From: an uncultured Alphaproteobacteria bacterium
GTDB lineage: Bacteria; Pseudomonadota; Alphaproteobacteria; Methylaequorales; Methylaequoraceae
Length of the DNA stretch: 64,000 nt
Direction of reading: 5' to 3'
NCBI GenBank assembly: GCA_902613995.1
Contig: CACMJG010000002.1
Coordinates: 169,221 to 233,220 of the forward strand
Made by a program: the position numbers and the translations under genes. Under the pieces are notes generated by a model that saw only the letters and a program-made list of their open reading frames with translations, had not been told where the DNA came from and did no database searches. Shown in pieces: positions 55,674 to 64,000 of the stretch. How positions within the stretch are numbered: the first letter of the stretch is position 1; each line of letters opens with the position of its first letter.

Positions 55674-56224
55674 TTGAATAATCTAAGATTCTTTTTAAAA
55701 TAAATATAACCAGTATGGATAGTCATTATTGACGCAACTGTTAAACCAAAATATCCAATAAATAAAATATAACTTGTTTCAAAATCATTTGATACTATTA
55801 AAAAACCTAGGGAAGACATCTGAATTAAAGTTTTCCATTTTGACAAATTTGTAACAAGCAGTGTTTCCGAAGAATGTGCAAAGAAATCTCTCAAACCTGA
55901 TACTAAAATTTCTCTTATAACTATTATTAGAGCTGGATATACAAATATGCCTTTTATAATTCCGTTTGATATGAGTATGAATATAACTGATACTACTAGA
56001 ATTTTGTCTGCTACAGGGTCAAGAAATCTTCCAAAACTTGATTCAAGTTCGAACTTTCTTGCTAAATAACCGTCTAAAAAATCAGATAAACAAGCTATAA
56101 TATATAACACAAGAGCCAACCAACTGTAAAATTTAGTATCAATTTCTAAAAAAATTATGATTATTGGAATTATTAAAATTCTCAGTAGAGTAAGAATGTT
56201 TGGGATATTTTCTTTTTTAAACAT
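55670..56224 (-). CDS. pgsA: CDP-diacylglycerol–glycerol-3-phosphate 3-phosphatidyltransferase
   Basis: A 184-residue membrane enzyme that makes phosphatidylglycerol-phosphate. The CDP-alcohol motif SDFLDGYLARKFELESSFGRFLDPVADK is complete, with all its aspartates. It starts IPNILTLLRILIIP. It overlaps uvrC by 8 bases and mobB by 4. The uvrC–pgsA–moaD/E order is common in alphaproteobacteria. Confidence 0.97.
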   Translation of the reverse strand: MFKKENIPNILTLLRILIIPIIIIFLEIDTKFYSWLALVLYIIACLSDFLDGYLARKFELESSFGRFLDPVADKILVVSVIFILISNGIIKGIFVYPALIIVIREILVSGLRDFFAHSSETLLVTNLSKWKTLIQMSSLGFLIVSNDFETSYILFIGYFGLTVASIMTIHTGYIYFKKNLRLFK

Positions 56225-58055
56225 TTTTGTTAAATTCTTTATAAATCTTTGCTGCAGTTTTTATTCCAATACCAGGAACTTTCTTTAAATCTTCTTCTCC
56301 AGCAGTTTTTATATTATCAATAGTTCCAAAATAAGATAATAATAAATTTTTTGTTTTTTTTCCAATACCAGTTATTTCATCAAATAAAGAATTTTTGAAT
56401 GATTTATGATGTTTGGCTTTCGTCGATTGAACAGCAAACCTATGAGCTTCGTCTCTAAGTCTTTGAAGGAAAAAGAGAATTTCATCGTTTTTATTTAATT
56501 TAAATTCTTTGTCAAATTTAAGTATTTTTTCATCACCTGCATTTCTATTCTTTCCCTTTGCAATTCCTAAAATATCAATATTTGAAATTTTTTTCTCAGC
56601 AAGTATTTTTTTAACTACGTTTAATTGACCAAGTCCTCCGTCAATGAGAATAAGTTGAGGAAGTTTTTTTTTCCATCCTTCAAAGTTTTTAAACCTACGA
56701 TTCATTACTTGATCCATCATAAAATAATCATCGTTTGTAACATTATTTTCACACACGATGTTGAATTTCCTATATGAATTTTTTACAAAGGCTCCATTTT
56801 CGAAAACTACCATAGCACCAGTTGGGTTTGACCCGCTTAAATGACTATTATCATAAATCTCTATTCGTTTTGGAATATTTTTTAAAGTAAATTTTAATTT
56901 TATTGAATTTAGAAGCGCATTTGCCTTAAACATTTCTTTTTTTCTTTTTTCAAAAGAGGCATCGACGTTTTCTTCTACCATTTTCAGAATCATTCTTTTT
57001 TTCCCTTTTAAAGGAATTTTGATTGAAACCTTGTTTTCCAATAGAGATTTCAAAATGTCAATATCCTGTGGTTTTGCGTTTAACAAAATTTCTTTTGGTG
57101 GGGCGTTTGAAGTATAAAAAAAATATAAAAATTGAGAAAAGATCTTTTCAGTTTCATCACACAAATTATTTTCAAATAAAAAATCCTTATTTCCTAGATT
57201 CTTGCCCGATCTGAAAAAAAAGATATGTATGGAAATTAAATTTTCTTTCTTTTTAAGAAAAATAACGTCAAAATTTTCTTTGTTATTTAGATCTGAATAT
57301 GTTTCGTTTGAAATTTTTGATAAAGCACTTATTCTATCCCTTAATTTAGCTGCTTTCTCGTAATTCTGTGATTCACTTGCAGATTTCATTTCATTAATTA
57401 ATCTTGATTTCACTTCAGAGTTATTTCCATTCAGAAAAGAGATTGCATTATCAACTAAATCTTTATATTCAACTTTTGAAACATAATCCACGCAAGGAGC
57501 GCTGCATCTTTTAATTTGATATAAAATACAAGGACGTTTTCTTGATTTGAAGATATTGTCTGTGCAACTTCTTAATAAAAATGCTCCTTCAATTTGTCTT
57601 ATTACGTTGTCAACTGAACTAACACTTGAATAAGGACCAAAATACATTTCATTGTTATTTTGTTTTCCTCTATATTTTTTTAACCTTGGCCATTCTGAAG
57701 AAGAAGTAATGCAAATGTAAGGATAACTTTTGTCATCAATTAACCTTACGTTGAATCTAGGTTTGTATTTTTTAATTAGATTATTTTCTAAAATAAAAGA
57801 ATCTACTTCCGTAATTGTTTTTATAAAATCTATACTTGTTGTCAGATTAATTAATAACTTGATTCTATTGGTTTGACTTTTATCATTAACATAACTGGAG
57901 ATTCTTTTTCTTAAATTTTTAGCTTTACCCACATATAAGACTTTTTTTTTACAATCCATAAACTTATATATTCCTGAACCATTAGGAAACGTTTTTGAAG
58001 CTTTTTTAACTGCCTCTAAGCCCGTCTTAAAGTCATATTTAAGTTTCAGTTTCAT
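56217..58055 (-). CDS. uvrC: Excinuclease ABC subunit C
   Basis: A 612-residue nucleotide-excision repair nuclease. GSGIYKFMDCKKKVLYVGKAKNLRKRI is the GIY-YIG nuclease (about 25–105), a UVR motif lies near 215–250, the RNase-H-like half has RIEIYDNSHLSG and LILIDGGLGQL, and two helix-hairpin-helix motifs end the protein. First gene of the overlapped run to moaE. uvrB is 1 kb upstream. Confidence 0.98.
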   Translation of the reverse strand: MKLKLKYDFKTGLEAVKKASKTFPNGSGIYKFMDCKKKVLYVGKAKNLRKRISSYVNDKSQTNRIKLLINLTTSIDFIKTITEVDSFILENNLIKKYKPRFNVRLIDDKSYPYICITSSSEWPRLKKYRGKQNNNEMYFGPYSSVSSVDNVIRQIEGAFLLRSCTDNIFKSRKRPCILYQIKRCSAPCVDYVSKVEYKDLVDNAISFLNGNNSEVKSRLINEMKSASESQNYEKAAKLRDRISALSKISNETYSDLNNKENFDVIFLKKKENLISIHIFFFRSGKNLGNKDFLFENNLCDETEKIFSQFLYFFYTSNAPPKEILLNAKPQDIDILKSLLENKVSIKIPLKGKKRMILKMVEENVDASFEKRKKEMFKANALLNSIKLKFTLKNIPKRIEIYDNSHLSGSNPTGAMVVFENGAFVKNSYRKFNIVCENNVTNDDYFMMDQVMNRRFKNFEGWKKKLPQLILIDGGLGQLNVVKKILAEKKISNIDILGIAKGKNRNAGDEKILKFDKEFKLNKNDEILFFLQRLRDEAHRFAVQSTKAKHHKSFKNSLFDEITGIGKKTKNLLLSYFGTIDNIKTAGEEDLKKVPGIGIKTAAKIYKEFNKNV

Positions 58056-58106
58056 CTATTACTCTCAAACCTTTAACTCTCATTATAAAAAAATGTTATA
58101 AAATTA

Positions 58107-58141
58107 CTATCCACTATTACTGTGGATAAATCTGTTTATAA
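58107..58141. other. Cluster of DnaA-box-like sequences (candidate replication origin)
   Basis: Within 35 bases of a gene-free gap: a perfect DnaA box on the minus strand (TGTGGATAA, 58121–58129), a 7-of-9 match CTATCCACT on the plus strand (58107–58115), and a weaker TGTTTATAA (58133–58141). About 120 very AT-rich bases follow, suitable for unwinding. This could be oriC or a DnaA-regulated site. No dnaA, hemE or parAB lies in the window. Confidence 0.4.
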
Positions 58142-58184
58142 TCTTTGAGTATTTTAATTAATCTTAACAATTCTGCTACTCTTA

Positions 58185-58214
58185 ACAAATTGATTAAAAA
58201 TTAATCAATTTTGT
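58185..58214. repeat. Palindrome in the uvrC–SDR gap
   Basis: ACAAATTGATTAA (58185–58197) and TTAATCAATTTTGT (58201–58214) are complementary around a 3-base centre, with one extra T. A 9-base direct repeat TCTTAACAA (58162 and 58180) overlaps its left edge. It may be a protein-binding site or a weak hairpin. No T tail directly follows, so it is not a normal terminator. Confidence 0.55.
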
Positions 58215-58296
58215 AAGTCATTGATTCAATTGATAAAAAAAATGATTTCTCTCCCACCTAAAATATATTTTTAAAGTAACACTTATATTTTTCTTA

Positions 58297-58314
58297 TTTT
58301 TTTTTTTTTTTTTT
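58297..58314. repeat. Homopolymer run of 18 T
   Basis: Eighteen consecutive T lie 22 bases beyond the 3' end of the SDR gene. It is the longest single-base run I noticed in the window. It may be prone to sequencing or replication slippage, or be part of the AT-rich element next to the DnaA-like boxes. Confidence 0.7.
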
Positions 58315-58336
58315 ATTGTTGACAACTTCAAATACT

Positions 58337-59104
58337 TCAATCCGTCTTAAATACCTTTGATTTTGAATGCGCCCATCCTAAACTTTGCCCAGAATCTAAT
58401 GTTAATATCTCTCCAGTTACTGATTGATTATTTATAAGGTAACTAAGAGCATCATTGATTTCAGATAAATTTACTTGTTTTTTTAAAGGAGTTCTGAGTA
58501 CTTGTTTTCTAAATTGCTTTAAATTTTGATTTTTACTCATCAATGTTGGGCCAGGTGATATTGCATTCACTCTTATTGAAGGAGCTAATGAAAGTGCAAG
58601 ACTTTTCGTTAATGCAGCCAGTGCAACTTTACTAACTGTATAGGATGTAAAGTAAGGAGTAATATTATTTACTCTTTGATCGACTATATTAATTATCAAA
58701 CCATGTTTTTTATAATGTTTCACAAAGTTTTGAGATAAGAAAAATGGGGCTCTTAGGTTTACATTTATATGTTTTTCAAACAATTTAAGATTGGATGAGG
58801 AGATTGTATCAAAATCAAAAGTTGAAGCATTATTAATTAGTATATCGATATGACCAAATTCATTAATTATATCTTTGTAAAATTTTGAAATATTTTTGTT
58901 TTTCTCAAAATCAAATTTATAAATTGAGAATTTTGTTTTTTTATTTTTGAACCTATTTTTTAATTCTTGTGCTTTTTTTTGAGACTTGTTGAATTGAATT
59001 GCAATGTTTAGTCCGTTATTAGCTAAATAACAAGCTATAGACTCTCCAATTCTTTGAGCACCACCTGTTATAAGAGCTGATTTATATATTCTGTTTAATT
59101 CCAA
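58337..59104 (-). CDS. SDR family oxidoreductase (pteridine-reductase-like)
   Basis: A short-chain dehydrogenase of about 255 residues. TGGAQRIGESIA binds the cofactor, NNAST and YTVSKVALAALTKSLA give the catalytic Tyr-Lys, and INIVDQRV sits in place of the usual serine strand. TGGAxRIG and the overall pattern recall FolM/pteridine reductases. The start is unclear: I prefer TTG at 59104, which overlaps uvrB by 23 bases; an ATG at 59158 gives 273 residues and a 77-base overlap. The substrate is unknown. Confidence 0.82.
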   Translation of the reverse strand: MELNRIYKSALITGGAQRIGESIACYLANNGLNIAIQFNKSQKKAQELKNRFKNKKTKFSIYKFDFEKNKNISKFYKDIINEFGHIDILINNASTFDFDTISSSNLKLFEKHINVNLRAPFFLSQNFVKHYKKHGLIINIVDQRVNNITPYFTSYTVSKVALAALTKSLALSLAPSIRVNAISPGPTLMSKNQNLKQFRKQVLRTPLKKQVNLSEINDALSYLINNQSVTGEILTLDSGQSLGWAHSKSKVFKTD

Positions 59105-61049
59105 GTTCTTTTCTTTCTTTGAATTTGATTTTATCTCTGATCTCAGCCGCTTTTTCAAAATTCAAATTTTCAGCATATTCTAACATCTTTTTTTTTAAAA
59201 AATCTAACGATTCTTGCCTGTCATCATTCGAGGATTTTTTTCCATCATTTTGATTTATAGTTTCTTCAATTTTTCTTGTAGTAGATTTTGGAACAATTCC
59301 ATTTTTTTTATTAAAGTTTATTTGTTTTATTCTTCGTCTGCTTGTTTCTTCAATAGCGAGAAGGATGGATTTAGTTTTCTGATCTGCATAAAGTATTGCT
59401 CTTCCATCAATATTTCTAGCAGCTCTCCCAATTGTTTGAATTAAAGAAACTTGAGATCGAAGATACCCCTCCTTATCAGCGTCTAAGATAGCGACTAATC
59501 CACACTCTGGAATATCTAAGCCCTCTCTTAGAAGATTAATTCCAACAAGCACCTCAAATGTACCTATTCTTAAATCTTTAATGATTTCTATTCTTTCTAA
59601 TGCATCAATCTCGGAATGCATGTATCTTGCTTTTACTCCATTTTCGTTTAAGTAATCAGTAACCATTTCAGCATTTTTTTTTGTTAGTGTTGTTACCAAA
59701 ACTCTGAGACCTTTTAATGTAACTTTTTTGCATTCTTCAATAATATCTTCCACTTGATTAGAGGCTTTCCTTACTTCACATATTGGATCTACTAAACCTG
59801 TTGGTCGTACAATTTGTTCAATAAAAACTCCACCTGTTTTATCAAGTTCGTATTCACCAGGTGTGGCTGAAACATAAATGGTCTGACTCTTAAACTTTTC
59901 CCATTCTTCAAACATAAGTGGCCTGTTATCTTTACATGATGGTAATCTAAAACCATAATCAGAAAGTGTATTTTTTCTAGATCTGTCACCTTTAAACATT
60001 CCTCTAATTTGGGGAATTGTTACATGTGACTCATCAATAAATAATACAGCATTTTTAGGTAAATATTCAAAAAGTGTGGGAGGGGGCTCTCCTGGGGCTC
60101 TCCCAGATAAGTGTCTCGAATAGTTTTCTATTCCGGAGCAACTTCCTGTTGCAGCAATCATTTCAAGATCGAATTTTGTCCTTTGCTCGATTCTTTGTGC
60201 TTCAAGAAACAATTTTTTTGATTCAAAAAATCTAATTCTTTCTTCAAGTTCAATTTTTATTTGATCTATAGCTCTAACTAGTGAAGGTTTGGGTGTTACA
60301 TAATGGCTGTTAGCAAATACGGTGATTTCTTCTAGACTTTGAGAAACTGTACCCATAAATGGGTCAAACTCATCTATAGATTCAACTGTTTCACCAAAAA
60401 AAGATATTCTCCATGACCTATCTTCAAAATGTGAAGGAAAAATTTCAAGAAAATCACCTCTACTTCTAAATGTACCTCTACAATGCACTTGGTCATTTCT
60501 TTTATATTGAAGTTCAACAAGTTTTTTTTTAATATCGTCTATATCATAATTATTTTTCTTATCTATTTTGAATGCCATTGATGAATATGATTGAACTGAA
60601 CCTAAACCATATATACATGAAACGCTTGCTACAACAATGGTGTCTTCTTTTTCTAATAAAGATCTTGTAGCTGAGTGTCTCATTCTATCGATTTGCTCAT
60701 TAATAGATGATTCTTTTTCAATGAAGGTATCTGTTCGAGGAACGTAAGCTTCCGGAGTGTAATAGTCATAATATGAAACAAAATATTCAACGTTATTATC
60801 AGGAAAAAAACTTTTCATTTCACTATAAAGTTGAGCGGCAAGAATTTTATTTGGAGCAAATATTAGGGCTGGTCTTTGTAGTTTCTGAATAATATTAGCC
60901 ATGGTAAATGTCTTTCCAGAACCAGTGACACCTAATAAAACCTGATCTGTGTATTTTTTTTCTAAACCATCACATAATTTATCGATTGCCAATGGCTGGT
61001 CACCCGACGGCTTAAAAGGACTAGTCAAATTGAATTTAAAATTTTCCAT
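59082..61049 (-). CDS. uvrB: Excinuclease ABC subunit B
   Basis: A 655-residue DNA repair helicase-like protein. Walker A GVTGSGKT is at 40–47; the beta-hairpin region YYDYYTPEAYVPRTDTFIEK, the DEAD-type FIDESHVTIPQ and RAARN of motif VI are present, and a UVR motif (about 610–645) binds UvrC. It likely forms an operon with the SDR gene. The next gene, aspC, is divergent with 89 bases between. Confidence 0.98.
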   Translation of the reverse strand: MENFKFNLTSPFKPSGDQPLAIDKLCDGLEKKYTDQVLLGVTGSGKTFTMANIIQKLQRPALIFAPNKILAAQLYSEMKSFFPDNNVEYFVSYYDYYTPEAYVPRTDTFIEKESSINEQIDRMRHSATRSLLEKEDTIVVASVSCIYGLGSVQSYSSMAFKIDKKNNYDIDDIKKKLVELQYKRNDQVHCRGTFRSRGDFLEIFPSHFEDRSWRISFFGETVESIDEFDPFMGTVSQSLEEITVFANSHYVTPKPSLVRAIDQIKIELEERIRFFESKKLFLEAQRIEQRTKFDLEMIAATGSCSGIENYSRHLSGRAPGEPPPTLFEYLPKNAVLFIDESHVTIPQIRGMFKGDRSRKNTLSDYGFRLPSCKDNRPLMFEEWEKFKSQTIYVSATPGEYELDKTGGVFIEQIVRPTGLVDPICEVRKASNQVEDIIEECKKVTLKGLRVLVTTLTKKNAEMVTDYLNENGVKARYMHSEIDALERIEIIKDLRIGTFEVLVGINLLREGLDIPECGLVAILDADKEGYLRSQVSLIQTIGRAARNIDGRAILYADQKTKSILLAIEETSRRRIKQINFNKKNGIVPKSTTRKIEETINQNDGKKSSNDDRQESLDFLKKKMLEYAENLNFEKAAEIRDKIKFKERKELGIKQNI

Positions 61050-61138
61050 AAAATTTACAAAAAAAAAAAATCTAATATATTTTTATCAAAGTTAATATAT
61101 AATCGAAAATTTGAAGAATTACATTTTTTTCTTAATAG

Positions 61139-62338
61139 ATGACCCTTATTTCAGATCGATTATCTAGGTTCAAACCCTCATTAACTGTCAAGATATCACA
61201 GATTGCCAGAGAAATGACTCTTTCTGGAGAAAAAGTAATAAGTCTAAGTTCTGGTGAACCCGATTTTGACACACCCAAACATATCAAAGATCAAGCGATT
61301 AAAGCAATAAATGATGGATTCACAAAATACACACAAGTAGATGGTATCCCAGAATTAAAGAAATCTATAATAACAAAATTTGAGAGTGAAAATGACTTAA
61401 AGTATGATCTAGATCAAATCACAGTTGGAGTAGGGGGAAAACACGTTATTTACAATCTATTTATGTCTACATTAAACAAAAATGATGAAGTTATAATTCC
61501 TTCTCCTTATTGGGTGTCATATCCAGATATGGTTAACTTAGCAGGGGGAAAACCAATAATTTTAGAAACAGAAATGAAAGATAATTTCAAAATAATTCCA
61601 AAGCAATTAGAAGCCAATATTTCAGAAAAGACAAAGTGGTTTATAATCAATTCTCCGGGAAATCCAACAGGAGCTGTATACGATAAGTATGAATTAAAAG
61701 AAATTTCAAAAGTGTTACTTAAAAATCCTCATGTGAATATTTTATCAGATGATATATACGAACATATAACTTACGGAACAAAATTTTACAATGTTCTCAA
61801 TGTAGAACCAAAGCTTTATGAAAATACATTTATTGTAAATGGGGTCTCAAAAGCTTTCTCAATGACAGGTTGGAGGATAGGATATGGTGCTGGGAAAAAA
61901 GAATTGATAAAAGCAATTTCTAAAATCCAATCTCAGAGCACAACCAATCCTTGCTCTATAAGTCAAGTAGCTGCAAAACACGCACTTCAAAGTGAAAAGG
62001 ATTTTTTACAAGATTGGTTGAAGAAGTTTGAAAGTAGAAAAAATCTTCTAATTGATTTTTTTGGATCTATATCAGGATTAGATCCCTTTATACCAAACGG
62101 CGCATTTTATCTCTATGTAAGTTGTGAAGGTTTTATAAATAAGAGATTAAAAGATGGGAAAAAAATTAATAATGACATGGATTTTGCAGAATATTTACTC
62201 CACGATGCTAAAGTTGCAGTTGTGCCTGGAGTAGCGTTTGGAAAATCACCATTTTTCAGAATATCGTACGCAACATCTTTTGATGATCTAGAAAAAGCAT
62301 GCGAAAGAATTGGAACGGCTTTGAAGAAAATTTCATAA
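61139..62338 (+). CDS. aspC: Aspartate aminotransferase (class I)
   Basis: A 399-residue PLP enzyme of the Ib subgroup common in alphaproteobacteria; some members also use prephenate. SSGEPDFDTPKHI, NSPGNPTGAVY, SDDIYEHITY and the PLP lysine Lys238 (VSKAFSMTGWRIGY) are diagnostic. TATAAT lies 36 bases before the ATG but lacks a clear −35. It abuts the PanE-like gene. Confidence 0.95.
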   Translation: MTLISDRLSRFKPSLTVKISQIAREMTLSGEKVISLSSGEPDFDTPKHIKDQAIKAINDGFTKYTQVDGIPELKKSIITKFESENDLKYDLDQITVGVGGKHVIYNLFMSTLNKNDEVIIPSPYWVSYPDMVNLAGGKPIILETEMKDNFKIIPKQLEANISEKTKWFIINSPGNPTGAVYDKYELKEISKVLLKNPHVNILSDDIYEHITYGTKFYNVLNVEPKLYENTFIVNGVSKAFSMTGWRIGYGAGKKELIKAISKIQSQSTTNPCSISQVAAKHALQSEKDFLQDWLKKFESRKNLLIDFFGSISGLDPFIPNGAFYLYVSCEGFINKRLKDGKKINNDMDFAEYLLHDAKVAVVPGVAFGKSPFFRISYATSFDDLEKACERIGTALKKIS

Positions 62339-63244
62339 ATGAAAATTTTAATTTATGGAGTTGGAGGGGTTGGAGGTTTTATTGGATCACATCTTCAAAA
62401 AACTGGTTTTGATATTTCATACATTGCGAGAGGAAGAAGATTTGAATTTTTAAAAAAAAATGGACTTAAACTAGAAAGTCAGTTGGGTAATAAGAGCATT
62501 AAACAAATTAAAATTTTTAATACCATCCCAAACAACGTTGATTTTGATGTAATTATAAGCACTGTTAAACTCTATGATTTTGATGGATTTATTGGAGAAT
62601 TAAAAAAAAAGGGACTTCATGAGACAATTTTATTACCGTTTCAAAATGGCGTGTATTCAGAGCAAAAAATAAGTCAAGAGTTTGGAGAGGAGAAAACATT
62701 TGGAGCTGTTGCGCAAATATCTTCATTCATAAATGAGAACCAATACATAATTCATAAAGGAAAATTAGCTTCTTTCTTTGTTGGAAATATGTCAGATCTT
62801 GTGAATAAAAAATTACTTAAGTTTTGCGAAATATCCAAAAATTCAGGACTCGATATACAATATAAATCAAACATCAAAGAAAAAATTTGGGAAAAGTTTA
62901 TTTTCTTATCAGCTTACAGCGGTATTACGACTTTAACTAAGAAATCAATAGGGGAAATTTTTGCTTCAAACGCACTTAAGAATAATTTTGTAAGTGCAAT
63001 GATTGAAACTTATAACCTATCAAAGTTTTTTAATGTCAAATTTAAGGTGAACCCCGTTGACTATTGGTTAGAGAAGATAAAAAAAATGCCTTTTGACATG
63101 ACCTCTTCTATGTATCTAGATTACTTAAACAATAAACAGCTTGAATTGAAATGGTTATCTGGGTTCATTGTAGAATGCTCAAAGAAATTTGATAATAAAT
63201 GTGAAACTCATCAGTCAATTTTAAATGGTATAGTCACTAAATGA
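62339..63244 (+). CDS. panE: Ketopantoate reductase PanE/ApbA family
   Basis: A 301-residue NADPH enzyme. GVGGVGGFIGSHL is the cofactor motif; the central PFQNGVYSEQ and EKIWEKFIFLSAYSGITTLT carry the conserved Asn and Lys, and SSMYLDYLNNKQLELKWLSG the late Glu/Ser region. It would make pantoate for coenzyme A, though PanE-like proteins vary in substrate. Starts at the base after aspC, and its end overlaps trxB by 8 bases. Confidence 0.85.
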   Translation: MKILIYGVGGVGGFIGSHLQKTGFDISYIARGRRFEFLKKNGLKLESQLGNKSIKQIKIFNTIPNNVDFDVIISTVKLYDFDGFIGELKKKGLHETILLPFQNGVYSEQKISQEFGEEKTFGAVAQISSFINENQYIIHKGKLASFFVGNMSDLVNKKLLKFCEISKNSGLDIQYKSNIKEKIWEKFIFLSAYSGITTLTKKSIGEIFASNALKNNFVSAMIETYNLSKFFNVKFKVNPVDYWLEKIKKMPFDMTSSMYLDYLNNKQLELKWLSGFIVECSKKFDNKCETHQSILNGIVTK

Positions 63245-64000
63245 GATTTTTTTTAGTCAGAAAACTCTCGGCTTCTAAAGCACTCATACAGCCCATCCCT
63301 GCAGCTGTAACGGCCTGCCTGTAGACTTTGTCTGTTACATCACCAGCAGCAAAAACCCCATCAACACTTGTTTTTGTAGAGTCTGCATCTGTAAAAATAT
63401 AACCCTCATCATCCATCTTTAATTTTTTATGAAAAATTTCTGTAGTTGGACTATGTCCTATTGCTACAAAAAATCCGTCAATATTTAAAATTTCTTTACC
63501 ATCATTCATTGAATTAAATATTTCCAGTGATGTAATAACTTTTTTTTCATTGTCTCCTAAAACTTTTTGAACTTCAGAATTCCAAATAAATTCAACATTT
63601 TTCTTTTCAAATAATCTGTCTTGAAGTATTTTTTCTGCTCTTAATCGGTCTCGTCTATGGATAAGTACAACCTTATTACAGAGATTTGATAAGAAGAGTG
63701 CCTCCTCTACAGCTGTATTACCCCCGCCTACAACAGCAACATTTTTATTTTTATAAAAAAATCCATCACATGTAGCACAAGCAGATACACCAAAACCTCT
63801 GAATTTTTCCTCACCCTCAATATTTAACCATTTTGCTTTTGCTCCAGTGGCTATTATTACTGTATGAGAAGAAAATTCATCTTTTTCTGTTTTGACACAA
63901 TGAATTTTTTTATCAAAATCAACTTCCAAAACATAGTCATTCATTATTCTTGTTCCATAAGCTACAGCTTGTTTTTTCATTTGTTCCATTAACCAGGGTC
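63237..64000 (-). CDS. trxB: Thioredoxin reductase, N-terminus cut by window edge
   Basis: The last about 254 residues of an NADPH flavoenzyme that reduces thioredoxin; the reading frame runs on past base 64000. The redox pair is in VSACATCDGFFY, NADPH binding in AVVGGGNTAVEEALFL, and the FAD end in DGVFAAGDVTDKVYRQAVTAAGMG. The visible start begins PWLMEQM, the usual residues near position 75 of the full protein, so about 70 residues are missing. Probably the electron source for the DsbD path. Confidence 0.96.
   Translation of the reverse strand, partial: PWLMEQMKKQAVAYGTRIMNDYVLEVDFDKKIHCVKTEKDEFSSHTVIIATGAKAKWLNIEGEEKFRGFGVSACATCDGFFYKNKNVAVVGGGNTAVEEALFLSNLCNKVVLIHRRDRLRAEKILQDRLFEKKNVEFIWNSEVQKVLGDNEKKVITSLEIFNSMNDGKEILNIDGFFVAIGHSPTTEIFHKKLKMDDEGYIFTDADSTKTSVDGVFAAGDVTDKVYRQAVTAAGMGCMSALEAESFLTKKNLI

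Noticed and set aside
58056..58336. Non-coding RNA or small gene in the uvrC–SDR gap
   Set aside because: No ORF with a sensible start, no stable GC-containing stem and no T-tailed hairpin; only AT-rich repeats and DnaA-like boxes.
1..64000. CRISPR arrays, insertion sequences, prophage genes, integrons, toxin-antitoxin pairs
   Set aside because: No regularly spaced repeats, transposase, integrase or phage structural genes were seen on either strand.

Overview
The window is a gene-dense, very AT-rich piece of a bacterial chromosome. It carries about 68 protein genes and one tRNA, and no gap between genes exceeds 300 bases. The organism is most likely an alphaproteobacterium of the streamlined marine type (SAR11, HIMB59 or AEGEAN-169-like). 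Evidence for this: the order ctaB–(tiny ORF)–ctaG–coxC–surf1–thrC; the order mutY / DUF721 / dsbA / smc / atpI-B-E-F'-F with a separate b' subunit; the pairs ybjN–proC and DUF6111–CCA transferase; a DUF1849/EipB protein; a petABC operon; and constant 1–8 base gene overlaps. The exact clade cannot be fixed from this window alone.

Layout. 1–3.7 kb (+): cytochrome c oxidase assembly and subunit III, then threonine synthase. 3.7–6.7 kb: YqgE, a DsbD-type reductase and a 1-Cys peroxiredoxin. 6.7–14.8 kb (−): DUF721, DsbA-like protein, SMC, the F-type ATPase Fo operon, homoserine kinase and RNase HI. 14.8–18.3 kb (+): MutY followed by a PepSY protein and a PhoP/PhoQ-like two-component pair. 18.2–20.8 kb: RNase HII, a fasciclin protein, MoaB and a family-4-like uracil-DNA glycosylase. 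20.9–25 kb (+): ETF-ubiquinone oxidoreductase, a secreted TPR protein and IspE. 25–28.3 kb: tRNA-Gln, an ABC-F ATPase and an SLC13-type transporter. 28.3–32 kb: a glycolipid or glycan cassette (GT4 glycosyltransferase, PIG-L deacetylase, HpnL/UPF0104-like membrane protein) and a conserved unknown gene. 32–33.6 kb: amtB behind a sigma-54-like promoter and ahead of a strong terminator. 33.6–36.7 kb: EipB, DUF6111, a CCA-transferase relative and HemF. 36.7–39.4 kb (+): cytochrome bc1. 39.4–41.9 kb (+): a methylthioadenosine salvage cassette (MTAP, MtnA, class II aldolase). 41.9–48.9 kb (−): YchF, Pth, L25, PRPP synthetase, PgeF, MidA, Lgt, HldD and a small membrane protein. 49–50.3 kb (+): YbjN and ProC. 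50.3–52.3 kb (−): an EnvZ/OmpR-like pair. 52.4–53.3 kb (+): IlvE. 53.2–58 kb (−): a tightly overlapped operon uvrC–pgsA–mobB–moeA–moaD–moaE. 58–58.3 kb: a 281-base AT-rich gap with DnaA-box-like sequences. 58.3–61 kb (−): an SDR enzyme and UvrB. 61.1–64 kb: an aspartate aminotransferase, a PanE-like reductase and the 3' part of trxB.

Taken together the genes describe an aerobic, respiring heterotroph with an aa3-type oxidase, bc1 complex, ETF-QO and ATP synthase. It has periplasmic thiol chemistry, molybdenum cofactor synthesis, regulated ammonium uptake and sulfur salvage from SAM by-products. I see no insertion sequence, prophage, integron, CRISPR array or classical defence island. The points most worth a second look are the sigma-54-type amtB promoter, the GT/PIG-L/HpnL-like cassette, the changed metal-binding motif in the CCA-transferase relative, the probable DHAP-type MTA shunt, and the origin-like gap near 58.2 kb. 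The window is mostly core genome, and I do not claim a clearly new system in it.
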